A DNA stretch of 21,620 nucleotides from assembly GCA_003585735.1 (NCBI GenBank), contig NQOH01000002.1, forward strand, positions 56,283-77,902, written 5' to 3'. Below are positions 12,817 to 20,537 of the stretch, one piece after another. The position numbers were made by a program, and so were the translations under genes. Within the stretch, counting starts at the first letter, position 1. Every line of letters starts with the position of its first letter. The notes beneath the pieces were generated by a model that made no database searches, had not been told where the DNA came from, and was given only the letters and a program-made list of their open reading frames with translations. The stretch comes from Gardnerella kenyensis. Its GTDB lineage: Bacteria > Actinomycetota > Actinomycetes > Actinomycetales > Bifidobacteriaceae.

Positions 12817-14436
12817 GTGACGGATACACAATCCCCAAAGGAATCTGTGGTAATTATTGGTGGCGGTCCGGCAGGGTTGACGGCAGCCTGGGAACTCGTT
12901 AAAGATGGCGGCTCTGATCGCTATGACGTAACAGTGCTTGAAGCCACGCGTGAATTTGGCGGTATTTCCCGCACGGTGAAGTATAACGGCAATCGTATGG
13001 ATATTGGCGGTCACCGATTCTTCTCTAAAGATGATCGAATTATGCAATGGTGGCGTGAAATGTTGCCTTTGCAGGGTGCTCCTTCATACGATGACAAGAA
13101 GCTTGGTCGTCATCATGACTTGGAACCAGGTGGCCCAGATCCTGAAGTTGAAGACGAAGTGATGTTGAAGCGTCACCGCGTTTCGCGTATTTTCTGGAAT
13201 CATCATTTCTTTGATTACCCAATTTCGCTTTCTGCAGCTACGTTGCGCTCTATGGGTTTTGTTTTGACTATGCAGGTTGGCTTTAGCTACCTTTGGTCGA
13301 TGATTCATAAGCTTCCAGAAACAAATCTTGAGAACTTCTATATTAATCGCTTTGGCAAGAAGCTTTACTCAATGTTCTTCGAAGGCTACACCGAGAAGCT
13401 TTGGGGTAGGCATCCAAGCCAAATTTCTGCAGATTGGGGTGCTCAGCGCGTTAAGGGCTTAAGCATTGTAGAAGTTCTTAAGAATGCATTCTCTAAGCTT
13501 TTCCCTAAGAAGAAAGGCAAGAAGAAGGAAGTAGAAACCTCGTTAATTGAGGAATTCTGGTATCCAAAGTTAGGCCCTGGCCAGTTATGGGAAACTGTTG
13601 AACGTCGTTGCCGTGAAAATGGCGCTACTGTTCGCACAGATGCAAAGGTAGTTGCTATTAAGCAAAACAATGGCAAGATTTCTGAAGTTGTTATTGAAGA
13701 TGCGAATGGTGAACGTTCCGAGTTGCATGCAGATAAGTTCATATCTTCTATGCCAATTAAGGATTTGGTTGCAGCTCTTGAACAGGGTGCTGATGGTGAT
13801 GCAAATGCTGAAGTTCCAGCTGAAATGCAGCGTGTGGCTAAAGGCTTGCCTTACCGTGACTTTGTAACTGTTGGTTTGCTTGTTAAGCGCGTACGTTTGC
13901 GCAATACAACCACTATTCCTACTCTTGGTAATCCGCCGATTGTTCCAGATTGCTGGATTTACGTTCAGGATCCTGGTTATAAAGTTGGTCGTTTGCAAAT
14001 CTTCAACAACTGGAGTCCATATCTCGTTAAGGATGTTGACAACACTGTTTGGATTGGTCTTGAGTACTTCTGCGAAGAGGGCGACGACTTCTGGAATATG
14101 AGCGATGAAGAAGCTCGCGCTATGGCAATTGACGAGTTGACTCGTATGCAGGTTATTAACGGTGAAGAGGATGTGCTTGATTCTCACCGTGAGCGCGTTC
14201 CAAAGGCTTACCCAGCGTATTTCGACACTTATGCGCAAATGCCTGAGCTGATTAAGTATTTGGATAGCTTCGGTAATTTGTATTGCGTTGGTCGAAATGG
14301 TCAGCATCGTTACAATAATCAGGATCATTCCATGGCAACCGCAATTGAAGCTGTAAAAGATATTCGTGACGGCGAAACTTCTAAAGCTAATGTGTGGTCT
14401 GTGAATACTGAAAAGTCTTACCACGAAAAGAAATAA
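12817..14436 (+). CDS. FAD-dependent oxidoreductase, UDP-galactopyranose mutase-like
   Basis: 539 residues, starting at GTG 12817 with GGAGGA at 12808-12813. Residues about 11-27 are the dinucleotide-binding motif VVIIGGGPAGLTAAWEL. The motif FGGISRTV and the block RMDIGGHRFFSK resemble UDP-galactopyranose mutase and protoporphyrinogen-oxidase-like flavoproteins. The C-terminal region has the FAD-contacting stretch YCVGRNGQHRYNNQDHSMATA. It is longer than a classical galactopyranose mutase (about 370-400 residues). A Lys-rich insert (FPKKKGKKKEVE) lies near residues 229-240. The likely role is in cell-surface glycan or isoprenoid chemistry, but the substrate is not determinable. It stands alone between DUF2469 and rho and is followed by a strong hairpin. 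Confidence 0.82.
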   Translation: MTDTQSPKESVVIIGGGPAGLTAAWELVKDGGSDRYDVTVLEATREFGGISRTVKYNGNRMDIGGHRFFSKDDRIMQWWREMLPLQGAPSYDDKKLGRHHDLEPGGPDPEVEDEVMLKRHRVSRIFWNHHFFDYPISLSAATLRSMGFVLTMQVGFSYLWSMIHKLPETNLENFYINRFGKKLYSMFFEGYTEKLWGRHPSQISADWGAQRVKGLSIVEVLKNAFSKLFPKKKGKKKEVETSLIEEFWYPKLGPGQLWETVERRCRENGATVRTDAKVVAIKQNNGKISEVVIEDANGERSELHADKFISSMPIKDLVAALEQGADGDANAEVPAEMQRVAKGLPYRDFVTVGLLVKRVRLRNTTTIPTLGNPPIVPDCWIYVQDPGYKVGRLQIFNNWSPYLVKDVDNTVWIGLEYFCEEGDDFWNMSDEEARAMAIDELTRMQVINGEEDVLDSHRERVPKAYPAYFDTYAQMPELIKYLDSFGNLYCVGRNGQHRYNNQDHSMATAIEAVKDIRDGETSKANVWSVNTEKSYHEKK

Positions 14437-14478
14437 TAAACAAAAGTAGTAAGCATAAATAATTTAATATAAAAATAT

Positions 14479-14515
14479 AATTTGGTAATTTTGCTTTACT
14501 AGCAATTATCAAATT
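14479..14515. terminator. AT-rich hairpin downstream of the FAD oxidoreductase gene
   Basis: AATTTGGTAATT (14479-14490) pairs with AATTATCAAATT (14504-14515) over 12 bp with one G-U and a 13-nt loop. The stem is low in G+C and the following tract is TTCTTATT at most, so it is weak as a terminator by itself. A stronger hairpin begins 7 nt later. Confidence 0.5.
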
Positions 14516-14521
14516 CTTATT

Positions 14522-14570
14522 AAGCGCTAATAATTGTGGAAATTAATTTACGATTATTAGCGCTTCTTGT
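14522..14570 (+). terminator. Rho-independent terminator of the FAD oxidoreductase gene
   Basis: A perfect 13-bp stem pairs AAGCGCTAATAAT (14522-14534) with ATTATTAGCGCTT (14553-14565). It can extend inward with G-U pairs. A T-rich CTTGTTTACTT follows. Confidence 0.78.
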
Positions 14571-14784
14571 TTACTTACTAATTCAATAAAAATGTAATTA
14601 AGAAATAATCAAAATTAGGGCGCGTCGCGTTTTGCAGCGTCGTATAGCTGTAGTAGCATACATACTGTTCGTTGTTGTGTACATGGTTATGTAATAGCAA
14701 CGGGTTCGTGACGGTTATTCCGTAATCTTCCATGCAAAAGCTTACCGGTAGTATGTTCCGCGTGAGTTAAGGAAAGGTAAAATT

Positions 14785-16779
14785 GTGGCAACAAGCCAGA
14801 ATCTTGAGAAAATGAAGCTTTCAGAATTGAAAGATCTCGCGAAGCAAATGGGTTTGCGCGGCACTTCAACTATGCGTAAGCCTGAATTGTTGGCAACATT
14901 AACAGCTGCGCGCAACGGGGGAGAAGCGCCTGCTGGTGTGAGCGTTCGCGTGCCTAACAATTCTATGGGAGCTAATAATTCTGCAGATATTAATGCAGAT
15001 AATGAAGACGTTAAATCATTAAATGACGATAAAGATTTAGAGGAGCTGGAAAATCTGGTTCCGAATATCGATGGCGAGCGTCATTCGCGCGATGATTATG
15101 ATTTTGAATCTAAAAATTATCGTCGCGAATCTAATCGTAACAATACGTTCCAGCGTCGTCGTTCTGCGGATGATCGCAATAATAATCGTGAGCGCCGTCA
15201 GGAAGATGTAAATTCTCGCGATTTGGATCAAATTTTGGCAACTTTGCCAGGTGAAGATTCGCGCGGTGACGTGGATTCTCGTCGTCAGCGCTCTACGCGT
15301 GATTTTGATCGTGATGAGCAAGCGAATCGTGGTGACCGTTTCCAGCGTCGTATGCGCGGCCGCGCTCGCGATTATGACGATAATCGTTCAGATTTTGCTG
15401 ATCGTTCAGAGCGTTCTGATCGCATGGATCGTGCAGAGCGAGATGATCGTGATGATCGTCGCGCGGAACGCAATGAGCGTCAAGATCGTGCGGAACGTAA
15501 TTCTCGTCTTGATCGCGAAAATCGTGACAGCCGTGACAGTCGCGACAGTCGTGACGAACGTGAAGATCGCGAATTGCGAGAACCACGAGAATCTCGTCAT
15601 GAAGAGCCTCAAGAAGAGTTAGTTCCAGTCGCAGGTATTGTTGACGTTTTGGAATCTTACGCATTTGTGCGCACTTCTGGATATTTGCCTGGCCCTAACG
15701 ATGTTTATGTGTCGATGAGCCAAATTAAGAAGTATGGTTTGCGCAAGGGCGACGCTGTGCAAGGCTCTATTCGCGCTCCTCGCGATGGAGATCGACGTAA
15801 CCAGAGGCAGAAGTTCGTTCCTTTGCAATCCATTAACAGCATTAATGGCATGAGCGTTGAAGAGGCTCAGAATCGTCCGCAATTTGCTAAGCTTACGCCT
15901 CTGTATCCTAACGAACGCTTACGCCAAGAAACTACTGCTAATCGCATGCTTGGTCGTGTAATCGATTTGATTGCTCCTATTGGTAAGGGTCAGCGTGGTT
16001 TGATTGTGTCTCCTCCAAAAGCTGGCAAAACCATTACGCTTCAGAATATTGCTAATGCTATTACCACTAACAACCCTGAAGTTCATCTTATGGTTGTGCT
16101 TGTAGACGAGCGCCCAGAAGAGGTCACCGATATGGAGCGCACTGTTCAAGGCGAAGTGATTTCTTCTACTTTTGATCGCCCAGCAACGGATCATACTACT
16201 GTTGCAGAGCTTGCTATTGAGCGAGCTAAGCGTTTAGTAGAGCTTGGTCAGGATGTTGTAGTGTTGCTCGATTCTATGACTCGTTTGGCGCGTGCTTATA
16301 ACATTGCGGCACCTGCTTCGGGTCGTATTCTTTCCGGCGGTGTTGACGCACAAGCTTTGTACCCACCAAAGAAGTTCTTTGGTGCAGCTCGAAATATTGA
16401 AGACGGCGGTTCTTTGACGATTATTTCTTCCGCATTGGTTGAAACTGGTTCCAAGATGGATGAGGTTATTTTCGAAGAGTTCAAGGGAACCGGCAATATG
16501 GAGTTGCGTTTAAGCCGTGATTTGGCAGATAAGCGTCTCTTCCCAGCAGTAGATATTAACGCTTCTGGAACTCGCCGTGAAGAATTGATTACGCCAGCTG
16601 CAGATTTGCCTGTTATTTATCGCTTGCGTCGTCTATTTGGCGGCCTTGAGGCTGAACAAGCTTATCAAACTTTGATTCCGCGATTAAAGAAGACTGCTTC
16701 AAATCGTGATTTCTTAGCTGCTATTGTTCAGCAAACTAATGGTTCTACAAATGGAACTTCTACGCAAAACGCTGCGTAA
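14785..16779 (+). CDS. rho: Transcription termination factor Rho with large Arg/Asp-rich insertion
   Basis: 664 residues against about 420 in E. coli. Starts at GTG 14785, with AAAGG at 14773-14777 seven nt upstream. Rho_N helical domain at about 8-42 (MKLSELKDLAKQMGLRG). Residues about 45-275 are a low-complexity insertion rich in Arg, Asp, Asn, Glu and Ser, dense with RDSRDSRD-type steps between 200 and 270. The RNA-binding cold-shock-like domain is at about 280-350 (GIVDVLESYAFVRTSGYLPG). The ATPase core follows: Walker A SPPKAGKT (409-416), Walker B VVVLLDSMTRLARAYN (Asp496), Q-loop region around LSGGVDAQAL, and the R-loop near FKGTGNMELRLSR. Rho is a hexameric RNA helicase that ends transcription. 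Actinobacterial Rho proteins often carry basic insertions here that strengthen RNA binding. The insertion is in frame and the core is intact. Confidence 0.97.
   Translation: MATSQNLEKMKLSELKDLAKQMGLRGTSTMRKPELLATLTAARNGGEAPAGVSVRVPNNSMGANNSADINADNEDVKSLNDDKDLEELENLVPNIDGERHSRDDYDFESKNYRRESNRNNTFQRRRSADDRNNNRERRQEDVNSRDLDQILATLPGEDSRGDVDSRRQRSTRDFDRDEQANRGDRFQRRMRGRARDYDDNRSDFADRSERSDRMDRAERDDRDDRRAERNERQDRAERNSRLDRENRDSRDSRDSRDEREDRELREPRESRHEEPQEELVPVAGIVDVLESYAFVRTSGYLPGPNDVYVSMSQIKKYGLRKGDAVQGSIRAPRDGDRRNQRQKFVPLQSINSINGMSVEEAQNRPQFAKLTPLYPNERLRQETTANRMLGRVIDLIAPIGKGQRGLIVSPPKAGKTITLQNIANAITTNNPEVHLMVVLVDERPEEVTDMERTVQGEVISSTFDRPATDHTTVAELAIERAKRLVELGQDVVVLLDSMTRLARAYNIAAPASGRILSGGVDAQALYPPKKFFGAARNIEDGGSLTIISSALVETGSKMDEVIFEEFKGTGNMELRLSRDLADKRLFPAVDINASGTRREELITPAADLPVIYRLRRLFGGLEAEQAYQTLIPRLKKTASNRDFLAAIVQQTNGSTNGTSTQNAA
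15523..15567 (+). repeat. 9-bp repeat array inside the rho insertion
   Basis: Consecutive 9-base units resembling CGTGACAGT start at 15523, 15532, 15541, 15550 and 15559. They encode RDS RDS RDS RDE RED. The array is in frame, so gain or loss of units would lengthen or shorten the Arg/Asp-rich insertion without frameshift. Confidence 0.85.
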
Positions 16780-16808
16780 ATAATTTAAGTGCTATTTTTC
16801 AGTTTGTG

Positions 16809-16857
16809 AGCTGACAAGTAGTGGTAAATTTACTTTACGCTACTTGTCAGCTTTTTA
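16809..16857. terminator. Bidirectional terminator between rho and the aminotransferase gene
   Basis: A perfect 13-bp stem pairs AGCTGACAAGTAG (16809-16821) with CTACTTGTCAGCT (16840-16852). An inner GTAAA/TTTAC pairing lies in the loop. TTTTTATTA follows on the plus strand. It lies 30 bases past the rho stop and just before the end of the convergent aminotransferase gene, so it can serve both. Confidence 0.88.
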
Positions 16858-16874
16858 TTAAATAATCGTAATAT

Positions 16875-18080
16875 TTACATAGCATGTTTAGCTTGCTGTT
16901 CAAGAGCAAACTTTCGCATACGAGCTACAGCTTCTTTAAGATCATCCGCATTTCCAGCATATGAAAGTCGCACAAATCCGCTTCCTTCAGCGCCAAATGC
17001 TTCTCCCGGAACAACCGCAACTTTTTCTTCTTCTAATAATTTTCTACTAAATTCTTCAGAAGTTAAACCAGTCGGTCTAACGTCCACAAAAACGTAGAAT
17101 GCACCTTGTGGCTCAATAAGATTTACTGCTTCGCAATCAGACAACGCATCCAAAACTAGGCTTCGCTTTGCGCGATATTCTTCTCGCATTTGCAAAACAT
17201 GGTCTTGTGGCCCATTAAGTGCTGCAATCGCACCATATTGGGCGCTAGAATTTATTGAAGAATGCATCATTTCGGCGATTTTGCTGCTCTGCTCAATAAC
17301 ATGACTTGGAGCTAGCAAGTAGCCTATTCTCCAACCAGTCATTGCGTATGTTTTTGACAAACTTTCTACAACAATAGTTCTGTCTTTCATCCCTTCAGCT
17401 GCAGCAATTGACGGAGCTACAGCGTCTCCTTCAGGCTGCGCGTCCGGCGCGCTCGCGAATACAAACGGATGATATACTTCGTCCGAAATAACCCACAAAT
17501 CGAATTCTTCGCATAATTTTGCAACTTCTGCCAATTCTTCTGCACTTGTTACTGCTCCTGTTGGGTTACATGGAGAGTTGATAATAATAGCGCGAGTTCG
17601 TGGAGTAATTGCTTTGCGAATTTCATCTGCGTTTACATGCATTCCATGTTCCGGTTTTAGTGCAACTGTTACTGGAACTGCGTCGCACATAAGAACTTCT
17701 GCGTCATAAGAAGTAAAGTATGGAGAAGGAATGATTACTTCGTCGCCCGGGTCAACAACTGTTTTAATAGCTAAGTATAAGCCGATGGTAGCGCCATCAA
17801 CTGCCTGAATTTCTGTTTCTGGATCGTAATCTAAGCCTTTTACGCGGCGAGTGTAGGAGGCTGCAGCATTTCGAAATTCAGGTATGCCAAGCACGTCTGT
17901 ATACTTTGTTTTTCCAGCTTGTAGAGCTTTACAAGCAGCTTCAACAACATGAGCAGAAGCGGTTTCTCCTGGTTCTCCAAGGCATAGAGAAATAGCGTCA
18001 GGTATTTGTTCTACGCGGTCGAACACATCTCGTATACCTGAGCGAGGTATTGCAGTTGCGTTTTTTGCTACGACAGCCAT
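16875..18080 (-). CDS. Class I/II pyridoxal-phosphate aminotransferase
   Basis: 401 residues, fold-type I. The PLP lysine is Lys243 in VESLSKTYAMTGWRIGY. Supporting residues are NSPCNPTG (Asn172), Asp200 and Tyr203 (ISDEVYH), and Arg251 in GWRIG. The C-terminal carboxylate-binding Arg is in FVRLSYAG. These match the aspartate/aromatic aminotransferase (AspB-type) group. The ribosome site AAGGAG (complement of 18087-18092) is well placed. The substrate is uncertain. The neighbouring Lrp/AsnC regulator and chorismate mutase make an aromatic amino acid substrate plausible, while the family also includes aspartate and alanine enzymes. It is transcribed divergently from the regulator and ends against the rho terminator. 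Confidence 0.92.
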   Translation of the reverse strand: MAVVAKNATAIPRSGIRDVFDRVEQIPDAISLCLGEPGETASAHVVEAACKALQAGKTKYTDVLGIPEFRNAAASYTRRVKGLDYDPETEIQAVDGATIGLYLAIKTVVDPGDEVIIPSPYFTSYDAEVLMCDAVPVTVALKPEHGMHVNADEIRKAITPRTRAIIINSPCNPTGAVTSAEELAEVAKLCEEFDLWVISDEVYHPFVFASAPDAQPEGDAVAPSIAAAEGMKDRTIVVESLSKTYAMTGWRIGYLLAPSHVIEQSSKIAEMMHSSINSSAQYGAIAALNGPQDHVLQMREEYRAKRSLVLDALSDCEAVNLIEPQGAFYVFVDVRPTGLTSEEFSRKLLEEEKVAVVPGEAFGAEGSGFVRLSYAGNADDLKEAVARMRKFALEQQAKHAM

Positions 18081-18475
18081 ATTATGCTCCTTCTACTATT
18101 TGTTTGTGTAAAATGTGTTTGTTTATGTAAAATTTATTGTTATTTAGCTTTCTTGTTGGAACAGTTGAAGATGTTTATAGGTTTCGTTTATACGCCAATT
18201 ATTTTAATTCTGCAACACTTTAAAGTTTTTATATTGCTGAATATTGTCAAAATTTATAAGCTTCATATTAATTATGTATATACAAACCCTATAAAAATAT
18301 AAATAATATCTATCGAAATGTATTAAATTTTATAAATTCATACATTATTATAATTTTTTATAATATTTTGTTCTTTTTCTGTAAAAAATACGGTAACATA
18401 ATATTGGTTGCAATCCGACGCTATACGGATCTGATTGTAATTCTCAATCATCGTCGATGAGAGAACGGAGCTCAC
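18081..18475. other. AT-rich divergent region between the aminotransferase and lrp-like genes
   Basis: About 395 bases with no credible gene. The left end holds the aminotransferase ribosome site. The middle (18120-18390) is extremely AT-rich without a clear pattern. The right end, just upstream of the regulator, holds a cluster of short palindromes (18413-18460), listed separately. Promoters for both directions must lie here, but I could not place them securely. Confidence 0.6.
18413..18460. promoter_or_regulatory. Palindrome cluster upstream of the Lrp/AsnC gene, possible operator
   Basis: Three inverted repeats lie side by side: ATCCG...CGGAT (18413-18417 with 18426-18430), TGATTG...CAATCA (18432-18437 with 18445-18450), and the near-continuous palindrome TCATCGTCGATGA (18448-18460). 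The last is a 13-base site close to the size that Lrp/AsnC proteins bind, and it sits 15 bases before the start codon. Autoregulation is inference. Confidence 0.5.
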
Positions 18476-18937
18476 ATGACTGTGAATTCAAGCAAGGCTG
18501 AGAATAATATTCCTATGGACTCAACTGACGCAGTTATTGTAGATATTCTTGAGCACGATGGCCGCGCAACATTAACGCGTTTGGCTAAAGCATCTGGATT
18601 ATCTGTTTCTGCTGTGCAATCCCGCGTTCAAAAACTAGAGCGCAAGGGAGTTATCACTGGATATCGCGCGTTGATTGATTATGAGCGCCGCGGACTGCCA
18701 GTTAGTGCTTTTGTATCAGTTACGCCGCTTGACTTTGCTCAGGAAGCGGTAATTCCTACTAAATTGCGTGATATTCCTGGAATTGAAGCTTGCTATTCTA
18801 TTACAGGTAGCCCAAGCTTCATGCTGGTAGTGCGAGTTGCCACTCCTAGCAAATTGGAAGAGCTTATTAACACAATTCATCGTATTGTGCCAGTAAGCAC
18901 GGAAACTACCATGGTTTTGCAAACCTATTTTGACTAA
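18476..18937 (+). CDS. Lrp/AsnC family transcriptional regulator
   Basis: 153 residues. After a short polar N-terminus (about 1-15), residues about 16-65 are an AsnC-type winged helix (VDILEHDGRATLTRLAK, then SVSAVQSRVQKLERKG, the recognition helix). Residues about 75-150 are the RAM ligand-binding domain (VSAFVSVTPL, IEACYSITGSPSFMLVVRV). The recognition helix SVSAVQSRV is very like mycobacterial LrpA, a regulator found divergent to an aminotransferase. Here too the neighbour is a divergent aminotransferase. The ribosome site ACGGAG is five bases before the ATG. It probably senses an amino acid as an octamer and controls itself, the aminotransferase and the adjacent chorismate mutase; the ligand is unknown. 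Confidence 0.92.
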   Translation: MTVNSSKAENNIPMDSTDAVIVDILEHDGRATLTRLAKASGLSVSAVQSRVQKLERKGVITGYRALIDYERRGLPVSAFVSVTPLDFAQEAVIPTKLRDIPGIEACYSITGSPSFMLVVRVATPSKLEELINTIHRIVPVSTETTMVLQTYFD

Positions 18938-18942
18938 AAAGT

Positions 18943-19284
18943 ATGTGCGATTTTTCTGAAACAACAATTGACGTGCGCGATGATTCTTTGGATCTAAATT
19001 GCAAATATGCTGCAGAAAGAATTGTTACGTTACGTCAGTCTGTCGATAATATTGACAATGCTGTGATTTCGCTTCTTGCAGAGAGATTTAAAACTACTAA
19101 AAGCATTGGCGAATTAAAAGCCAAAGCTGGTTTTGCTCCTTTGGACGCAAAGCGTGAACAAGCGCAAATAAGTCGACTACTAGAACTCGCGAAAATAGCG
19201 GGATTGGATGAGTCGATTGCAATTAAATATCACGAATTTGTTGTTACAGAAGCAAAAAAGCGTCATAAGAAAATGCAAGATTAA
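18943..19284 (+). CDS. Chorismate mutase, AroQ type
   Basis: 113 residues. Helical AroQ-class domain from about residue 25: LRQSVDNIDNAVISLLAER (the conserved Arg and acidic face of helix 1), then FKTTKSIGELKAKAG (the K-x-x-x-G-E active-site region), DAKREQAQISRL (Arg-Glu) and KYHEFVVTEAKKRHKK at the end. This monofunctional mutase converts chorismate to prephenate, the branch step to Phe and Tyr. It starts 5 nt after the stop of the Lrp gene and has no clear Shine-Dalgarno sequence of its own, so it is probably translated by coupling. The N-terminal 24 residues are an extra stretch before the fold. The family call is good, but the gene name is not certain. Confidence 0.85.
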   Translation: MCDFSETTIDVRDDSLDLNCKYAAERIVTLRQSVDNIDNAVISLLAERFKTTKSIGELKAKAGFAPLDAKREQAQISRLLELAKIAGLDESIAIKYHEFVVTEAKKRHKKMQD

Positions 19285-19363
19285 GCCTGTTTTATAGTCT
19301 TATATTGTAACTTTTTTGTGTATATATGTAGCTATGTGAATTATAAAGGCGGATAATACAGGT

Positions 19364-20419
19364 ATGACTATTGCAACCGTTGAACGTTATGCGCACATGC
19401 TTGATGCTGCAAGTCGAGGTGGCTACGCGTATCCTGCTATTAATGTTACGAGTACTCAAACGCTGAATGCAGCGCTTCAAGGTTTTGCTGAAGCTGAATC
19501 CGATGGAATTATTCAAGTATCTGTTGGCGGTTCCGCTTATTTTTCAGGCCAGTGCGTAAATAATCGCGTAGTAGGTTCGCTTGCTTTTGCTGCTTTTGCG
19601 CATGAGGTTGCATCTAAATACCCAAATATTACTATTGCTCTTCACACTGATCACTGTGCAGAGGCTTATCTTGACGACTGGATTCGCCCGCTTTTGGCTC
19701 ATGAAGCAGAGCAGGTAAAGAAAGGTGAGGAGCCGTTATTCCAATCGCATATGTGGGATGGTTCAACGGTTCCTTTGCAACATAATTTAGATGTTGCAGA
19801 AGAGTTACTTGATGCTTCACAAAAATCTCGCACAATTCTTGAAATTGAAATTGGTGCAGTTGGCGGCGAAGAAGATGGGCATCGTGCAGATATTGACGAG
19901 CGTTTATACTCTACGCCTGAAGATGCTTTGAATGTGGCTGCACGTCTTGGTTTGGGCGAGCGCGGCAGATACATGGCAGCGTTTACTTTTGGCAATGTTC
20001 ACGGATCTTATAAGCCGGGCATAGTTAAGTTACGTCCGCAATTATTGCAAGAAATTCAAGAAAAAGTATATAAGAATTATCAAAATATTTGCGATACTCG
20101 CACTTTTGGTGCTTCTAAAAAGCCTTTCCTACTGGTATTTCACGGAGGATCTGGCTCTACTGCTCAAGAAATTGCTGAAGCTGTGCGTTACGGCGTAGTT
20201 AAAATGAATATAGATACGGATACGCAGTATGCTTTTACGCGTGCTATTGCCGGTCACATGTTCCGTAATTATGATGCTGTGCTTAAATTAGACGGCGAAG
20301 TTGGCGAAAAGAAATTATATGACCCGCGTTCGTGGGGTCGCGAAGCCGAAAAAGCTATGGCGCAACGTGTTGTGGAAGCGTGTGTGCAGCTTGGTTCTGC
20401 TGGAAAAGCGTTGAAATAG
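19364..20419 (+). CDS. fba: Class II fructose-bisphosphate aldolase
   Basis: 351 residues. Catalytic and zinc residues line up with the E. coli class II enzyme: Asp96 and His97 in IALHTDHCAEAYLDDW, Glu162 and Glu170 in EIEIGAVGGEEDGH, His213 in FGNVHGSYKPG, and His260 in LVFHGGSGS. The phosphate site GVVKMNIDTDTQYAF follows. It cleaves fructose-1,6-bisphosphate in glycolysis, or acts in reverse for gluconeogenesis. The start is the ATG at 19364 with AAAGG about 14 nt upstream, further than ideal. CAGG lies directly before the ATG but is too close. It stands alone between chorismate mutase and purA. Confidence 0.95.
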   Translation: MTIATVERYAHMLDAASRGGYAYPAINVTSTQTLNAALQGFAEAESDGIIQVSVGGSAYFSGQCVNNRVVGSLAFAAFAHEVASKYPNITIALHTDHCAEAYLDDWIRPLLAHEAEQVKKGEEPLFQSHMWDGSTVPLQHNLDVAEELLDASQKSRTILEIEIGAVGGEEDGHRADIDERLYSTPEDALNVAARLGLGERGRYMAAFTFGNVHGSYKPGIVKLRPQLLQEIQEKVYKNYQNICDTRTFGASKKPFLLVFHGGSGSTAQEIAEAVRYGVVKMNIDTDTQYAFTRAIAGHMFRNYDAVLKLDGEVGEKKLYDPRSWGREAEKAMAQRVVEACVQLGSAGKALK

Positions 20420-20501
20420 TAGCTTTAATATTTAATCGTATTTTTCTTCCTATTAATCAGTAGGGGCGTAGCGATACTCTAGTCAGGTAGGATTGTGCAA
20501 A

Positions 20502-20522
20502 TTTGGGCAACGTTAGCCCAAA
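20502..20522 (+). promoter_or_regulatory. Short hairpin just before the purA ribosome site
   Basis: TTTGGGC (20502-20508) pairs with GCCCAAA (20516-20522), with a 7-nt loop AACGTTA. It ends four bases before the GGAGGTG ribosome site at 20527-20533. A role in purA expression is possible but not shown. Confidence 0.4.
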
Positions 20523-20537
20523 AAATGGAGGTGCGGC

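Larger units (their letters stand above)
14437..14784. other. Intergenic region between the FAD oxidoreductase and rho
   Basis: No gene seen. It holds two hairpins (14479-14515 and 14522-14565). A leader of about 150-200 bases with scattered short G/C-rich patches (14618-14645) precedes rho. In several bacteria rho controls its own leader by termination. That may apply here, but no specific signal can be pointed to. Confidence 0.5.

Noticed and set aside
15037..15664. His-, Asp- and Ile-rich antisense frames opposite the rho insertion
   Set aside because: Repeated GATCGT/CGTGAC codons read in other frames give biased open stretches. There is no start signal, and rho itself is clearly coding.
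18084..18302. 72-residue hydrophobic open frame in the AT-rich gap before the Lrp gene
   Set aside because: It has no ribosome site, is composed of AT-rich codons, and overlaps the aminotransferase upstream region. It reads as chance.
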